Source of the DNA: an uncultured Prevotellaceae bacterium | GTDB taxonomy: Bacteria > Bacteroidota > Bacteroidia > Bacteroidales > Bacteroidaceae | Assembly: GCA_902762565.1 (NCBI GenBank) | Contig: CACWOS010000026.1 | Span: 1-64,000, forward strand | Reading direction: 5' to 3' | Length of the DNA stretch: 64,000 nt | Shown: one piece after another, positions 40,426-50,200 of the stretch | Layout of the letters: each line of letters begins with the position of its first letter | Position numbering within the stretch: position 1 is the first letter of the stretch | Program-made: the position numbers and the translations under genes | Notes under the pieces: model-generated | Told to the model about the DNA's origin: nothing | Seen by the model: the letters and a program-made list of their open reading frames with translations, nothing else | Database searches by the model: none

Positions 40426-42725
40426 AACAAACAAACTATCACCTCTTCGACTTCATGGACTTTGACCCGTCCTTGCAGAAAGACGAAGCCTTGTGGAAGG
40501 CTTACGCCCCATCGAAGATAGAAGAGCGCGATGGCGACATCGTCGTCACGATACCCTATCAGAAACAACTGCATCAGGAAGACATGGCGCCCGATAACGG
40601 TGCATCGCAGCAAAGCTACGAACTTATCATCCGCGCTTACGAGCCTGACATCGTACGAGTTTTTACAACGATGGTGGGCGATGCGATGACAGAAGCTGAC
40701 GATATGTTGATGATGGCAAAGGAAATAAAGCGCCTGCCCCTGACCGTTCGCTCGTTTCCTAAGGGTTCTGTAGGCTACGATGTCATCGCTGCGAACGGCA
40801 AGAAGGTAGCCACCATCGACCTTAACGCACCAGTGTTAGACCACTGGAGCGACCTGCTGCCGCCCCCGCAGCCCGCACCCTTCATCACCTTCTATCCCGA
40901 TGGTGACGAGACGAAGGGTATTGCCTTGAGCGACGACCACTTCTCGCCGCCCCGCTACGATGCCCTACCCCTTGGTTTCTGTTCCGTACGCCGAGGCACT
41001 GCCTCGGCCACTATGAACGAGCGCGCCACCATCAGCTTCAATTGCACCCCAGACGAGTGTTTCGTCGGTACTGGCGAGCGCTTTCGTAAGATGGATCTCA
41101 GCGGACAAACTTTCCAGCTAAAGAATCAGGATGGTCAAGGAGTGAACAATCGGCGCTGCTACAAGAATATCCCGTTCTATATGAGCAGTAGGATGTACGG
41201 TTGTTTCTATCATACAAGCGACTACTGCAAATTGTCATTGGCCGACCACAGTACGCGCTCTGTACAATTTATGTGCGACCGTGCGACACTCGACGTATTC
41301 CTCATTGGAGGAGAGACGCCAGAAGAAATCCTGCGCGGCTATCGTATTTTGACGGGATTCCCCGCTATGCCGCCATTGTGGTCGTTCGGCATTTGGATGA
41401 GTCGCATGACGTACTTCAGTGCCGATGAGGTTAACGAGATTTGCGACCGCCTGCGCAGCGAGCACTATCCCTGTGATGTCATCCACCTTGATACTGGTTG
41501 GTTCCGTACCGATTGGCTTTGCGAATGGAAGTTTAATCCGGAGCGGTTCCCTGACACCAAGGGCTTTATAAAGAGACTAGCTGAAAAGGGCTTCAAGGTC
41601 AGTCTTTGGCAATTGCCATATGTAGCCAAGGGTGCAGAACAATTAGAGGTAGCCAAGGAGAATAAGTATATCGGTCCTTTGCTGAAAGAACAGGCCTCGG
41701 AGGGCTCTAACTTCTCCGCACTCGACTATGCAGGCACCATCGATTTTACCTACGACAAGGCAACGGAATGGTATAAGAATACACTACTGAAGCCCCTACT
41801 CGATATGGGTGTGAAGTGTATCAAGACCGATTTCGGCGAGAATATTCATATGGATGCGGTATATCATGATATGACACCAGAACGGCTTAATAATATCTAC
41901 GCATTGCTGTATCAGAAAGCGGCATACGAGATAACGAAGGAGGTTACTGGCGATGGTATTGTTTGGGCCCGCGCCGCATGGGCCGGTTGCCAGCGCTATC
42001 CGCTGCATTGGGGTGGCGACAGCGCTTCTTCATGGGACGGGCTGGCAGGAAGCCTGAAGGGTGGTCTGCACTTCGGACTCTCAGGCTTTGCCTTCTGGAG
42101 CCATGACGTGCCAGGATTCCACAGCATTCCTGATTTCATGAACTCGCCCCTCGACGAGAACGTCTATGTTCGCTGGACTCAGTTTGGTGTTTTCTCCAGT
42201 CACATGCGCTACCACGGTACCTGCAAGCGCGAACCCTGGCACTATCCCCGCATTGCGCCCATCGTCAAAAAGTGGTGGAAGTTGCGCTATAAGCTATTAC
42301 CATATATTATTGATCAGGCCGAGACGTGTACTAAGACCGGTTGGCCAATAATTCGTGCTTTGTTGATACATCATCCATATGATAAACAGGTATGGCATAT
42401 TGATGACGAGTATTACTTCGGTTCAGAGTTCCTCGTCTGTCCTGTGATGAATGCAACGCCACACTCCGACCAGCAGTCAGAGAACGCTGTTGGCGTTCGC
42501 GACATTTATCTACCTGATGGCCTGTGGGTGAACTTCTTCACAGGTGAAAGACTTGACGGAGGACGTTGGTACTACGACGTCGAAGTACCGCTCGACCAGA
42601 TGCCTGTCTTCGTACGTCCTGGAGCACATATTAAGATTTATCCTGACGATGTGGACTCTACCGACGACATGGATCTTACGAAAGCAATAACTATTGAAAT
42701 AACCAAAGACTACAAAGGAATCTAA
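40422..42725 (+). CDS. Glycoside hydrolase family 31 (alpha-xylosidase-like)
   Basis: A 767-residue retaining glycosidase without signal peptide, so probably cytoplasmic. The catalytic nucleophile is D470 in IKTDFGE and the acid/base D533 in HWGGDSASS. The segments FWSHDVPGF and SHMRYHGT are conserved in the YicI-like alpha-xylosidase branch, as is the DTGWFRTDWLCEW loop. It probably removes alpha-linked xylose from small oligosaccharides taken up by the neighbouring symporter. Start overlaps the pseudogene stop (ATGA) and the stop touches the symporter ATG, so it is inside one transcription unit. Confidence 0.88.
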   Translation: MKQTNYHLFDFMDFDPSLQKDEALWKAYAPSKIEERDGDIVVTIPYQKQLHQEDMAPDNGASQQSYELIIRAYEPDIVRVFTTMVGDAMTEADDMLMMAKEIKRLPLTVRSFPKGSVGYDVIAANGKKVATIDLNAPVLDHWSDLLPPPQPAPFITFYPDGDETKGIALSDDHFSPPRYDALPLGFCSVRRGTASATMNERATISFNCTPDECFVGTGERFRKMDLSGQTFQLKNQDGQGVNNRRCYKNIPFYMSSRMYGCFYHTSDYCKLSLADHSTRSVQFMCDRATLDVFLIGGETPEEILRGYRILTGFPAMPPLWSFGIWMSRMTYFSADEVNEICDRLRSEHYPCDVIHLDTGWFRTDWLCEWKFNPERFPDTKGFIKRLAEKGFKVSLWQLPYVAKGAEQLEVAKENKYIGPLLKEQASEGSNFSALDYAGTIDFTYDKATEWYKNTLLKPLLDMGVKCIKTDFGENIHMDAVYHDMTPERLNNIYALLYQKAAYEITKEVTGDGIVWARAAWAGCQRYPLHWGGDSASSWDGLAGSLKGGLHFGLSGFAFWSHDVPGFHSIPDFMNSPLDENVYVRWTQFGVFSSHMRYHGTCKREPWHYPRIAPIVKKWWKLRYKLLPYIIDQAETCTKTGWPIIRALLIHHPYDKQVWHIDDEYYFGSEFLVCPVMNATPHSDQQSENAVGVRDIYLPDGLWVNFFTGERLDGGRWYYDVEVPLDQMPVFVRPGAHIKIYPDDVDSTDDMDLTKAITIEITKDYKGI

Positions 42726-44285
42726 ATGGAAAGTCACTACATGCAAGGCCTTGACTGGCTCATTCTAGGAATCTATTTTGCTGTGCTCATCGCCATCGGG
42801 CTTTGGGCCAGTAGTAAACGTAAGAAGGGTGGTTCGCTGTTTTTGGCCGAACACAGCCTTAGATGGCACCATATCGGTTTCTCGATGTGGGGCACTAACG
42901 TAGGTCCGTCGATGCTTATCGCCAGCGCCTCTGCAGGCTTCACAACGGGTATTGTGTCAGGTAATTATGCCTGGTATGCATTCGTATTTATTGCCTTGTT
43001 GGCCTTCGTCTTTGCCCCCAGATATCTAGGAGCGAAGGTGCACACTCTTCCTGAGTTTATGGGTCTGCGCTTTGGTCAGTCAACACGCAACATTCTGGCG
43101 TGGTATACCATCGTCACCATCATCATTTCCTGGCTGGCTCTGACGCTCTTTGCTGGCGGCATTTTGATTCGTCAGGTGTTCGACATTCCCATGTGGATGT
43201 CAGCCCTTGTCCTGTTGCTCATCTCGGCCTTCTTCACCATGCTGGGCGGACTAAAAGCCGTGGCTTATACCAACGTCTATCAGATGATACTGCTCATCGT
43301 CGTTTCGCTGGTGTTGGTCATTGTGGGTCTTGACAAAGTTGGCGGCATACAAGCATTGGTCGACAAGGTGCCCAGCGACTATTGGATTATGTTTAAGCCC
43401 AATTCCGACGAAGCCTTCCCGTGGTTGCCCATCGTGCTGGGCTATCCCGTCATGGGCGTATGGTTCTGGTGTACAGACCAGTCGATGGTACAACCCGTTT
43501 TGGCTGCCAAGGATTTGCGCGAAGGACAGTTAGGCACCAACTTCACAGGATGGCTGAAGATACTCGATGTAGCCCTCTACATCCTTCCTGGTATTCTTTG
43601 CTTCGCCCTGTTCCCCACCCTTGAAAATCCTGACGAGGCCTATCTGACGATGGTCGAAAATCTCTTCCCTGTTGGTATGGTCGGCCTCGTTTTCGCTGTG
43701 CTCACTGCCTGTTTGGTATCAACCATTGGCTCTGCACTCAATGCCCTGAGCACTGTATTCACGATGGACATCTACGTCAAACGTTTCAACCCCGATGCCT
43801 CGCAGCGCCGAATCAACATCGTAGGCCGAACGGTCACCGTAGTGGGTGCTGCCTTGGCCATCATCCTTACTGTTGCTATCGACAGCATCAAGGGACTCAA
43901 TCTGTTCAATGTCTTCCAGAGCGTGCTGGGCTTCATTGCTCCCCCTATGGCTGCAGTCTTTGTCCTGGGCATTTTCTGGAAGCGAGCCACCACGCGTGCT
44001 GCCAATTTCGCCCTCACCATCGGCACAGCGTTCTGTCTGATTGTGGGTGTACTCTACCTCTGGCCACCTGAATGGCTCTCCTTCCCTTGGCCTCACTTCA
44101 TGCTGTTGTCGTTCGAACTGTTCGTCATTCTCGTTGTCTCTATGATTATCATCTCGCTGACCGATAGCGACAAGACGCAATATACCATCCCCGAGCCTAT
44201 CCATGAAGGCTGGTCGAAACTGGCTGTGAGCCTATGGATAGCGCTGGCTGTCGTCATGATTTCCCTTTATGTCTACTTTAATTAA
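42726..44285 (+). CDS. Sodium/solute symporter (SSS family), probable sugar uptake
   Basis: A 519-residue membrane protein with about 13-14 hydrophobic helices. SSS features: GLWASSKRKKGGSLFLAEHS at the N-terminal end, WGTNVGPSMLIASASAGFTT in the first helix region (sodium site), and WFWCTDQSMVQPVLAAKDLR, a sugar-transporter (SGLT-like) motif. It starts directly after the GH31 stop (TAAATG). In this cluster without susC/susD it is the only transporter, so it likely imports mono- or disaccharides released by the secreted enzymes. Confidence 0.88.
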   Translation: MESHYMQGLDWLILGIYFAVLIAIGLWASSKRKKGGSLFLAEHSLRWHHIGFSMWGTNVGPSMLIASASAGFTTGIVSGNYAWYAFVFIALLAFVFAPRYLGAKVHTLPEFMGLRFGQSTRNILAWYTIVTIIISWLALTLFAGGILIRQVFDIPMWMSALVLLLISAFFTMLGGLKAVAYTNVYQMILLIVVSLVLVIVGLDKVGGIQALVDKVPSDYWIMFKPNSDEAFPWLPIVLGYPVMGVWFWCTDQSMVQPVLAAKDLREGQLGTNFTGWLKILDVALYILPGILCFALFPTLENPDEAYLTMVENLFPVGMVGLVFAVLTACLVSTIGSALNALSTVFTMDIYVKRFNPDASQRRINIVGRTVTVVGAALAIILTVAIDSIKGLNLFNVFQSVLGFIAPPMAAVFVLGIFWKRATTRAANFALTIGTAFCLIVGVLYLWPPEWLSFPWPHFMLLSFELFVILVVSMIIISLTDSDKTQYTIPEPIHEGWSKLAVSLWIALAVVMISLYVYFN

Positions 44286-44294
44286 CCCAAAGAT

Positions 44295-46364
44295 ATGAAA
44301 AGAAAGCTATTAATATGTATAGTTTGCTGCGGTTTTGCCGCAGCCTCAACGTCTCAAGGTCTCACCGACATGAGCCGCAGTAAGCAAGCCAAGATGCAGA
44401 ACGTGCCCTTGGGTTCAGCCCAGTGGACGGGCGGCTTTTGGGGCGACCGTTTCCAGATGCTTTCCACTACGGGCATCTGGGATATGTGGAACACCTGGAA
44501 CACCCCCTGGGAAGTCATCGACAATATGGGGCTGCACGGCAGCAATGGTTTCCGCAATTTCGAAGTGGCTGCAGGCACCGTCAAAGGTAAGCATCACGGC
44601 CCTCCCTTCCACGATGGCGACATGTACAAATGGCTCGAGGCCTGCGCATCGGTCTATGCCGTTACCAAAGACCCCAAGATCGATGCCCTCATGGACAAGT
44701 TCATCGAACAGGTTGCTCTTGCCCAGCGTGCCGACGGTTATATCCACACCCCTGTGGTTATTTCTGAACGCAATGCCGGCATCGATTCGCATGCCTTGAC
44801 GGAGAATGCGGCAGGCATCGAAATCGGCAAAGACCAGAAACATGCCTTTGCCTCGCGTCTGAACTTCGAGACCTACAACCTTGGTCACCTCATGACGGCA
44901 GGCATCGTCCACAAGCGTGCCACGGGCAAGACCACCCTTTTCGAGTGTGGCAAGAAAGCTGCCGACTTTCTCTACAACTTCCTCACCAACGATGCTGCAG
45001 AGCTCTCGCGCAATGCCATCTGCCCCAGCCATTATATGGGTGCAGCCGAGATGTATCGTGAAACGGGCGACGAGAAATACCTCACGCTGGCCAAGGGCTT
45101 GATTGCCATTCGCGACAGCGTGACCAATGGCGAGGACCACAACCAAGACCGTCATAAGTTCCGCGACCAGTACGAGGCTATGGGTCATGCCGTGCGTGCC
45201 AACTACCTCTACGCCGGTGTTGCCGACCTCTATGCCGAGACGGGCGAGGCTCAGCTGATGAAGAACCTCAGTGCCATCTGGAACGACATCGTGAACCATA
45301 AGATCTACATCATGGGCGGTTGCGGAGCATTGTACGACGGTGTCAGCCCTGACGGCACCACTTACAACCAGCCCTCCATCCAGCAGATTCACCAGGCCTA
45401 CGGACGCCAGTTCCAATTGCCCCAGGAGGCTGCCCATAATGAGATTTGTGCACAGATTGGCATGATGCTCTTCTCCTGGCGTTTGTTCCAGACCACGGGC
45501 GATGGCAAATACATCGACAACATTGAGAACGAGCTCTACAACGGCATTCTCAGCGGCATCTCGATCGACGGCCGCGACTTCTTCTATACCGAGGCCCTGC
45601 GCCGCACCAAGGAGTTCCCTTATGTCATGCGCTGGCCCAAGCATCGCCAGCACTACATCACCTGCTTCTGCTGTCCTCCCAACACCCTGCGTACGCTCTG
45701 CCAAGCTCAGGAATACGCTTATACCTTGGGCAATGGTTCAGCCGACACCCTGTTCGTCAACCTCTACGGTCAGAACACCCTGAAGACCAAAGACCTCGAG
45801 ATTACGCAAGAGACCAACTATCCTTGGGATGGCGACATCAAACTTACCGTCAAGAAAGCCAAGAAGCTGTCCACCATCATCCTGCACAAGCCTGATTGGT
45901 GCGACAAATACAGCGTCAAGGTGAATGGTGAACAAGCCGACCTCGCCATCACGCGCAAGTGGAAGAAAGGCGACGTCATCGAACTCTGTCTCGACATGCG
46001 CCCCCGTCTCATCGAGGCCAATCCTTTGGTCGAGGAAGCCAAGAACCAGGTTGCCGTCATGCGCGGACCTATTGTCTATTGCCTGGAAGGTCAGGACATT
46101 CAGGGCGGTTATCGCATCAACGACATCGCCCTCAACAGCGATATCGAGCTGAAGGAAGTCAAGATGTCCATCGCTGGCCACGACTTCATCGCCCTCGAAG
46201 GCGAAGCCAAGCTCGTCAACAACCAGCAGTGGAACAACCAGGCTCTCTATCGCGAGCTCGCCAAGTCACCAGAGACCAAGGTCAAGATTCGCCTCATTCC
46301 CTACTACGCCTGGGACAACCGCGGCATTGACGACATGAGCCTATGGCTCCCTTTAGCACGTTAA
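44295..46364 (+). CDS. Glycoside hydrolase GH127/GH146-like (beta-L-arabinofuranosidase type), secreted
   Basis: A 689-residue protein with a signal peptide (LLICIVCCGFAAASTSQ). The (alpha/alpha)6 barrel matches the former DUF1680 family: NVPLGSAQWTGGFWGDRF at the N terminus, GRYxxAAxxY-type helices, HNEICAQIG (E383) and TCFCCPPN (C457, C459, C460). In the characterised beta-L-arabinofuranosidase HypBA1 a Cys pair of this kind holds zinc and provides the nucleophile with a Glu nearby; E383 and C459/C460 are the likely equivalents. Family GH127 and GH146 cannot be told apart by eye. It begins 9 bases after the symporter. Confidence 0.85.
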   Translation: MKRKLLICIVCCGFAAASTSQGLTDMSRSKQAKMQNVPLGSAQWTGGFWGDRFQMLSTTGIWDMWNTWNTPWEVIDNMGLHGSNGFRNFEVAAGTVKGKHHGPPFHDGDMYKWLEACASVYAVTKDPKIDALMDKFIEQVALAQRADGYIHTPVVISERNAGIDSHALTENAAGIEIGKDQKHAFASRLNFETYNLGHLMTAGIVHKRATGKTTLFECGKKAADFLYNFLTNDAAELSRNAICPSHYMGAAEMYRETGDEKYLTLAKGLIAIRDSVTNGEDHNQDRHKFRDQYEAMGHAVRANYLYAGVADLYAETGEAQLMKNLSAIWNDIVNHKIYIMGGCGALYDGVSPDGTTYNQPSIQQIHQAYGRQFQLPQEAAHNEICAQIGMMLFSWRLFQTTGDGKYIDNIENELYNGILSGISIDGRDFFYTEALRRTKEFPYVMRWPKHRQHYITCFCCPPNTLRTLCQAQEYAYTLGNGSADTLFVNLYGQNTLKTKDLEITQETNYPWDGDIKLTVKKAKKLSTIILHKPDWCDKYSVKVNGEQADLAITRKWKKGDVIELCLDMRPRLIEANPLVEEAKNQVAVMRGPIVYCLEGQDIQGGYRINDIALNSDIELKEVKMSIAGHDFIALEGEAKLVNNQQWNNQALYRELAKSPETKVKIRLIPYYAWDNRGIDDMSLWLPLAR

Positions 46365-46368
46365 CATC

Positions 46369-48147
46369 ATGAAGAAGGTCATTATTATCATTCTCCTTGC
46401 CTGCGGGCTTACTACCACTATATCCGAAGCATCAGCTTCGGCTTCCACCGCCGACATCCATATTACCCCCGACTCCTCCCTCGCTGATGCCGTCCGAAAG
46501 GCCCGCGAACTGCGTCGTCTGGGTCAAGCTACCGATGTCACCATCCACCTTGCACCTGGCACCTATTTCCTTTACGAGCCCCTTCGCCTCCGTCCCGAGG
46601 ACAGTGGTCTCATTATTGCTGGCAATAACGCGGTTATCAGTGGTGGGCTGAAGATTACGAATTGGAAGAAGCATGGAAAACTGATGGTTGCCGACGTTCC
46701 AGACTTCAACGGTCGCCCCATCGACTTCCGCCAGCTGTGGGTTAACGGCAGCAAAGCCGTCCGTGCCCGTAGCGTGTCCGTCGGTATTGCCGATGGGAAT
46801 GACCCTTTTGAACAGATGCCTCGCATCCGCACCTACGACAAGAAGAACCACATTCTCTGGGTTCCCAAGACTGCTGTCACGAAAATCTTGAACGCACCTT
46901 ACGCAGAGATGGTGCTACACGAAATGTGGTGCACCAGCAACCTCCGCATCAAGAGCATCGATATTCAGGGTGACTCTGCCGCCGTGCGTTTCCACAACCC
47001 CGAGGCGAAGATTCAGTTCGAACATCCCTGGCCCTCGCCTATGACGCCCAACACGGGTCACCCCTCGCCCTTCTACCTCACTAATGCCAAAGAGCTCCTC
47101 GACGAACCTGGCGAATGGTATCACGACATCCGCGCCCACAAGCTCTACTATATGCCTCGTCAGGGTGAAACCGTCCGCGAGGCCATTGTGCCTGTTTTGG
47201 AAACGCTGGTCGATGTCGTTGGCAGTGCTGAACGACCCGTTCGCAATATCACCATGAAAGGCATCACTTTCGCCCACACCACATGGATGCGTCCTTCAGA
47301 AAAAGGCCACGTCCCCTTGCAGGCTGGCATGTATCTTACTGAAGCCTACAAGCTCCGCCCACAGATTGACCGCCCCAACAACCACAAGCTCGACAATCAG
47401 GGCTGGCTAGGTCGTGCTGATGCTGCTGTCGAACTACGCTACACTGAGGACGTCAACTTCGACGGTTGCCGCTTCGAGCACCTCGGCGGCTCTGGTCTCG
47501 ATTATGTCGTTGCGTGTCGTCGTGGCACGACATCAAACTGTACCTTTACCGATATCGCCATGAATGGCTACGTCTGCGGCTCCTTCTCCCCTGAAGGTCT
47601 CGAAACCCACCTGCCCTACGCGCCCACCGACTTTCGCGAAGTCTGCACAGGACAAACTGTCAGCAATAACGAATTTTACGACGTCACCAACGAGGACTGG
47701 GGCTGTGTTGCCATCGCAGCGGGTTACGTCGCTGGTATCAACATCGAGCACAACACCATCCACGACGTTTCATACACAGGTATCTCGTTGGGCTGGGGCT
47801 GGAACCGCGACCTCGTATGTATGAAGGATAACAAGGTTCACGCTAACCTTATCTATAATTACGCGCAGCACATGTACGACTGCGCTGGCATCTATACCCT
47901 CGGCAACCAGCCCGGCACCGTCATCAGCGAGAACGTCGTTCGCGACATCGCCCGTCCTTCGTACGTCCACGACCCCAATCACTGGTTCTACCTTTATACT
48001 GACGAAGGCTCGTCGAACATCACTATCCGCGACAACTGGACACCCGAGGAAAAGTTCCTTAAGAACGCCAACGGTCCTGACAACGTCTGGGACAACAATG
48101 GCCCACAAGTAAACGAAAACATCAAGCGAAATGCAGGTAAACAATAA
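46369..48147 (+). CDS. GH141-like parallel beta-helix glycosidase, secreted (intact)
   Basis: A 592-residue protein with signal peptide (KKVIIIILLACGLTTTISEA). The right-handed beta-helix shows SLADAVRKARELRR, GRPIDFRQLWVNGSKAVRAR, and TNEDWGCVAIAAGYVAGINI. These match GH141, which includes alpha-L-fucosidase active on rhamnogalacturonan-II and a xylanase; which activity applies is open. It starts 4 bases after the GH127 stop and overlaps the GH78 gene by 17 bases. It is paralogous to the broken gene 38936-40425. Together with GH78, GH127 and GH31 it points to a complex pectin or hemicellulose side chain as substrate. Confidence 0.82.
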   Translation: MKKVIIIILLACGLTTTISEASASASTADIHITPDSSLADAVRKARELRRLGQATDVTIHLAPGTYFLYEPLRLRPEDSGLIIAGNNAVISGGLKITNWKKHGKLMVADVPDFNGRPIDFRQLWVNGSKAVRARSVSVGIADGNDPFEQMPRIRTYDKKNHILWVPKTAVTKILNAPYAEMVLHEMWCTSNLRIKSIDIQGDSAAVRFHNPEAKIQFEHPWPSPMTPNTGHPSPFYLTNAKELLDEPGEWYHDIRAHKLYYMPRQGETVREAIVPVLETLVDVVGSAERPVRNITMKGITFAHTTWMRPSEKGHVPLQAGMYLTEAYKLRPQIDRPNNHKLDNQGWLGRADAAVELRYTEDVNFDGCRFEHLGGSGLDYVVACRRGTTSNCTFTDIAMNGYVCGSFSPEGLETHLPYAPTDFREVCTGQTVSNNEFYDVTNEDWGCVAIAAGYVAGINIEHNTIHDVSYTGISLGWGWNRDLVCMKDNKVHANLIYNYAQHMYDCAGIYTLGNQPGTVISENVVRDIARPSYVHDPNHWFYLYTDEGSSNITIRDNWTPEEKFLKNANGPDNVWDNNGPQVNENIKRNAGKQ

Positions 48148-50200
48148 ACCAACATGGATCTGGTATCCAGGCGATTTCGAGATTTGGCTCGGCAATATTT
48201 TTAACAACCGTCGTACCGAGCGCGGCGCTATGTTTCCTCCCTTTTGGAAACAGGATAGTCACTACGTAACGGTAGAGTTCTCGAAGGCATTTACCCTCGA
48301 TCACGAAGAGACCATCACCATCGCTGCCGAAGGCCAGTTCAACTTCGCCCTCGACGGCAAGCTTCAGTTTCCTGCTAAGGAATACACCATCCCTTCCGGC
48401 AATCACAAGCTGAACATCAAGGTTTGGAATCAAGCCACTCCACCCGCCCTCTTCATCGCTGGTGACACCATCCACACCGACACCACCTGGCTCGCCACCT
48501 ACGAGGACAAACTCTGGATTGATGAGAACGGCGTCGCTCACGGCTCTGGCATCTACGTCCCTGCTGCCTCGTGGCACTTCGACGCCATCGACACCCCACC
48601 CTCTTCCTATCGTCTGGAGCGCGAAGAGCGCCGTCCTGTCAGTCACCATGCTATAACAACCAACGGCACGCTCTACGACTTCGGTCAGGAAACCTTTGGC
48701 TACCTGAAGCTAAAGGGGCTGCAGGGCACCGTCCGCATCTACTATGGCGAGAGCCGCGAAGAGGCATTGGACAAAGAACATTGCGAAACGCTGGACGTAG
48801 TCAATGGACAATTAGCTACGCAGAAAAATGCAAATCATAATTCTCAATTTTCAATTGTCAATTGTCAATTATCCAAGGCTTTCCGCTTTGTCTATATCGA
48901 GAAAGATGGCGACGCCACTTACGACGACGTACTCATGGACTACGAATACGCCCCCTTCGACGCACAGCACTCAGGCTCCTTCCGCTGCTCTGATGACGAA
49001 ATCAATCGTATCTGGGATGTCGCTGCCTACACGATGGACCTCACCACCCACGAGTTCTTCATGGACGGCATCAAGCGTGATCGCTGGACGTGGTCGGGCG
49101 ACGCTATCCAGTCGTACCTCATGAACTACTACCTACGCTTCGACGCGGAATGCGTCAAGCGCACCATCCGTCAGCTTCGCGGAAAAGACCCCGTCACAGC
49201 CCACGTCAACACCATCATGGACTACACCTTCTATTGGTTTAAGTCCATCCACGACTATTACGAATACACTGGCGACGTCGACTTCGTCCGCGAGATGTGG
49301 CCCCGTATGGTGACGCTCATGGACTACGTCGAAGGCCGACTTAACAGCGAAGGTATGGCCGAAGGTCAGCCCGACGACTGGATTTTCGTAGACTGGGTCG
49401 ACTTCCCCATGCATAAGCGCGGCACGCTCTGCTTCGAGCAAATCCTCCTCATGAAGGCGATGGAAACGATGGCCATTTGCGCCAAACTTCTAGGCATCAA
49501 CAAAAGCGATTACCGCGTCAAAGCCGAAGAGCTTCGAAACAAAATCAAGCAGACCTTCTGGAGCTACGAACAAAAGGCCTACTACCACGCCATCGAAGAC
49601 GGCACGATGAACCGCCAAATCACCAAGTTCCCCAACATGTTTGCCATCCTCTACGGACTCGCCTACGAGGAAGAGCGTCGTGAAATCATGCAAAGCGTCA
49701 TGCTTAATCCTGCCATCGACCCCATCACCACACCCTATATGCGCTTCTACGAACTCGAGACGCTCCTCATCGATGGTCGCCACGAACAGGTGTTAAAGGA
49801 GATGCGCGACTACTGGGGCGGTATGCTCCGCGAAGGAGCCACCTCGTTCTGGGAGAAATATGTTCCGTCAGAAAAGGGCACCCAGCATCTCGCCATGTAT
49901 GGTCGTCCCTACGGCAAGTCGCTCTGTCACGCCTGGGGTGCTTCCCCCGTCTACCTCCTAGGCAAGTACTACCTCGGCGTCCGTCCTACCAAGCCTGGCT
50001 ACGAGGAATTCGAGATACGCCCGTCGTTAGGTGACCTCGACTGGATGATGGGCGACGTTCCCACGCCTCACGGTATGATACATGTTGAAATGAACCGTCA
50101 CGAGGTGAAGGTTCTGACCACTGAGGGCAGCGGTACGCTCTTCATTGCAGGACAACAAATTCCCGTCAAGAGCGGCACCACAGTCAGCATCACTTACTGA
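48131..50200 (+). CDS. Alpha-L-rhamnosidase-like protein (GH78 relative)
   Basis: A 689-residue protein without signal peptide. An N-terminal beta domain (WIWYPGDFEIWLGNIFNNRR) is followed by an (alpha/alpha)6 barrel with FMDGIKRDRWTWSGD, and a beta-sandwich end (GVRPTKPGYEEFEIRPSLG, PTPHG). In classical GH78 the acid motif reads DxPxRDERxGWTGD with a catalytic Glu. Here, from D312 to D324, the Glu position is missing, so the acid residue or the substrate may differ. E575 in FWEKYVP is a candidate base. A simple AT repeat (48837-48872) is read in frame near residues 236-247. The start lies 17 bases inside the previous gene and begins MQVNNKPTWIW; an alternative start is not obvious. Confidence 0.8.
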   Translation: MQVNNKPTWIWYPGDFEIWLGNIFNNRRTERGAMFPPFWKQDSHYVTVEFSKAFTLDHEETITIAAEGQFNFALDGKLQFPAKEYTIPSGNHKLNIKVWNQATPPALFIAGDTIHTDTTWLATYEDKLWIDENGVAHGSGIYVPAASWHFDAIDTPPSSYRLEREERRPVSHHAITTNGTLYDFGQETFGYLKLKGLQGTVRIYYGESREEALDKEHCETLDVVNGQLATQKNANHNSQFSIVNCQLSKAFRFVYIEKDGDATYDDVLMDYEYAPFDAQHSGSFRCSDDEINRIWDVAAYTMDLTTHEFFMDGIKRDRWTWSGDAIQSYLMNYYLRFDAECVKRTIRQLRGKDPVTAHVNTIMDYTFYWFKSIHDYYEYTGDVDFVREMWPRMVTLMDYVEGRLNSEGMAEGQPDDWIFVDWVDFPMHKRGTLCFEQILLMKAMETMAICAKLLGINKSDYRVKAEELRNKIKQTFWSYEQKAYYHAIEDGTMNRQITKFPNMFAILYGLAYEEERREIMQSVMLNPAIDPITTPYMRFYELETLLIDGRHEQVLKEMRDYWGGMLREGATSFWEKYVPSEKGTQHLAMYGRPYGKSLCHAWGASPVYLLGKYYLGVRPTKPGYEEFEIRPSLGDLDWMMGDVPTPHGMIHVEMNRHEVKVLTTEGSGTLFIAGQQIPVKSGTTVSITY
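48837..48872. repeat. AT-rich simple repeat inside the GH78-like gene
   Basis: Five copies of a TCAATTN heptamer-like unit, read in frame as NSQFSIVNCQLS. It is the same type as the intergenic repeats at 481-515, 14362-14396 and 31770-31853. Confidence 0.7.

Noticed and set aside
44415..45704. 429-codon minus-strand frame opposite the GH127/146 gene
   Set aside because: Antisense shadow of a gene with strong third-position C/G bias; the plus-strand product has clear family motifs.
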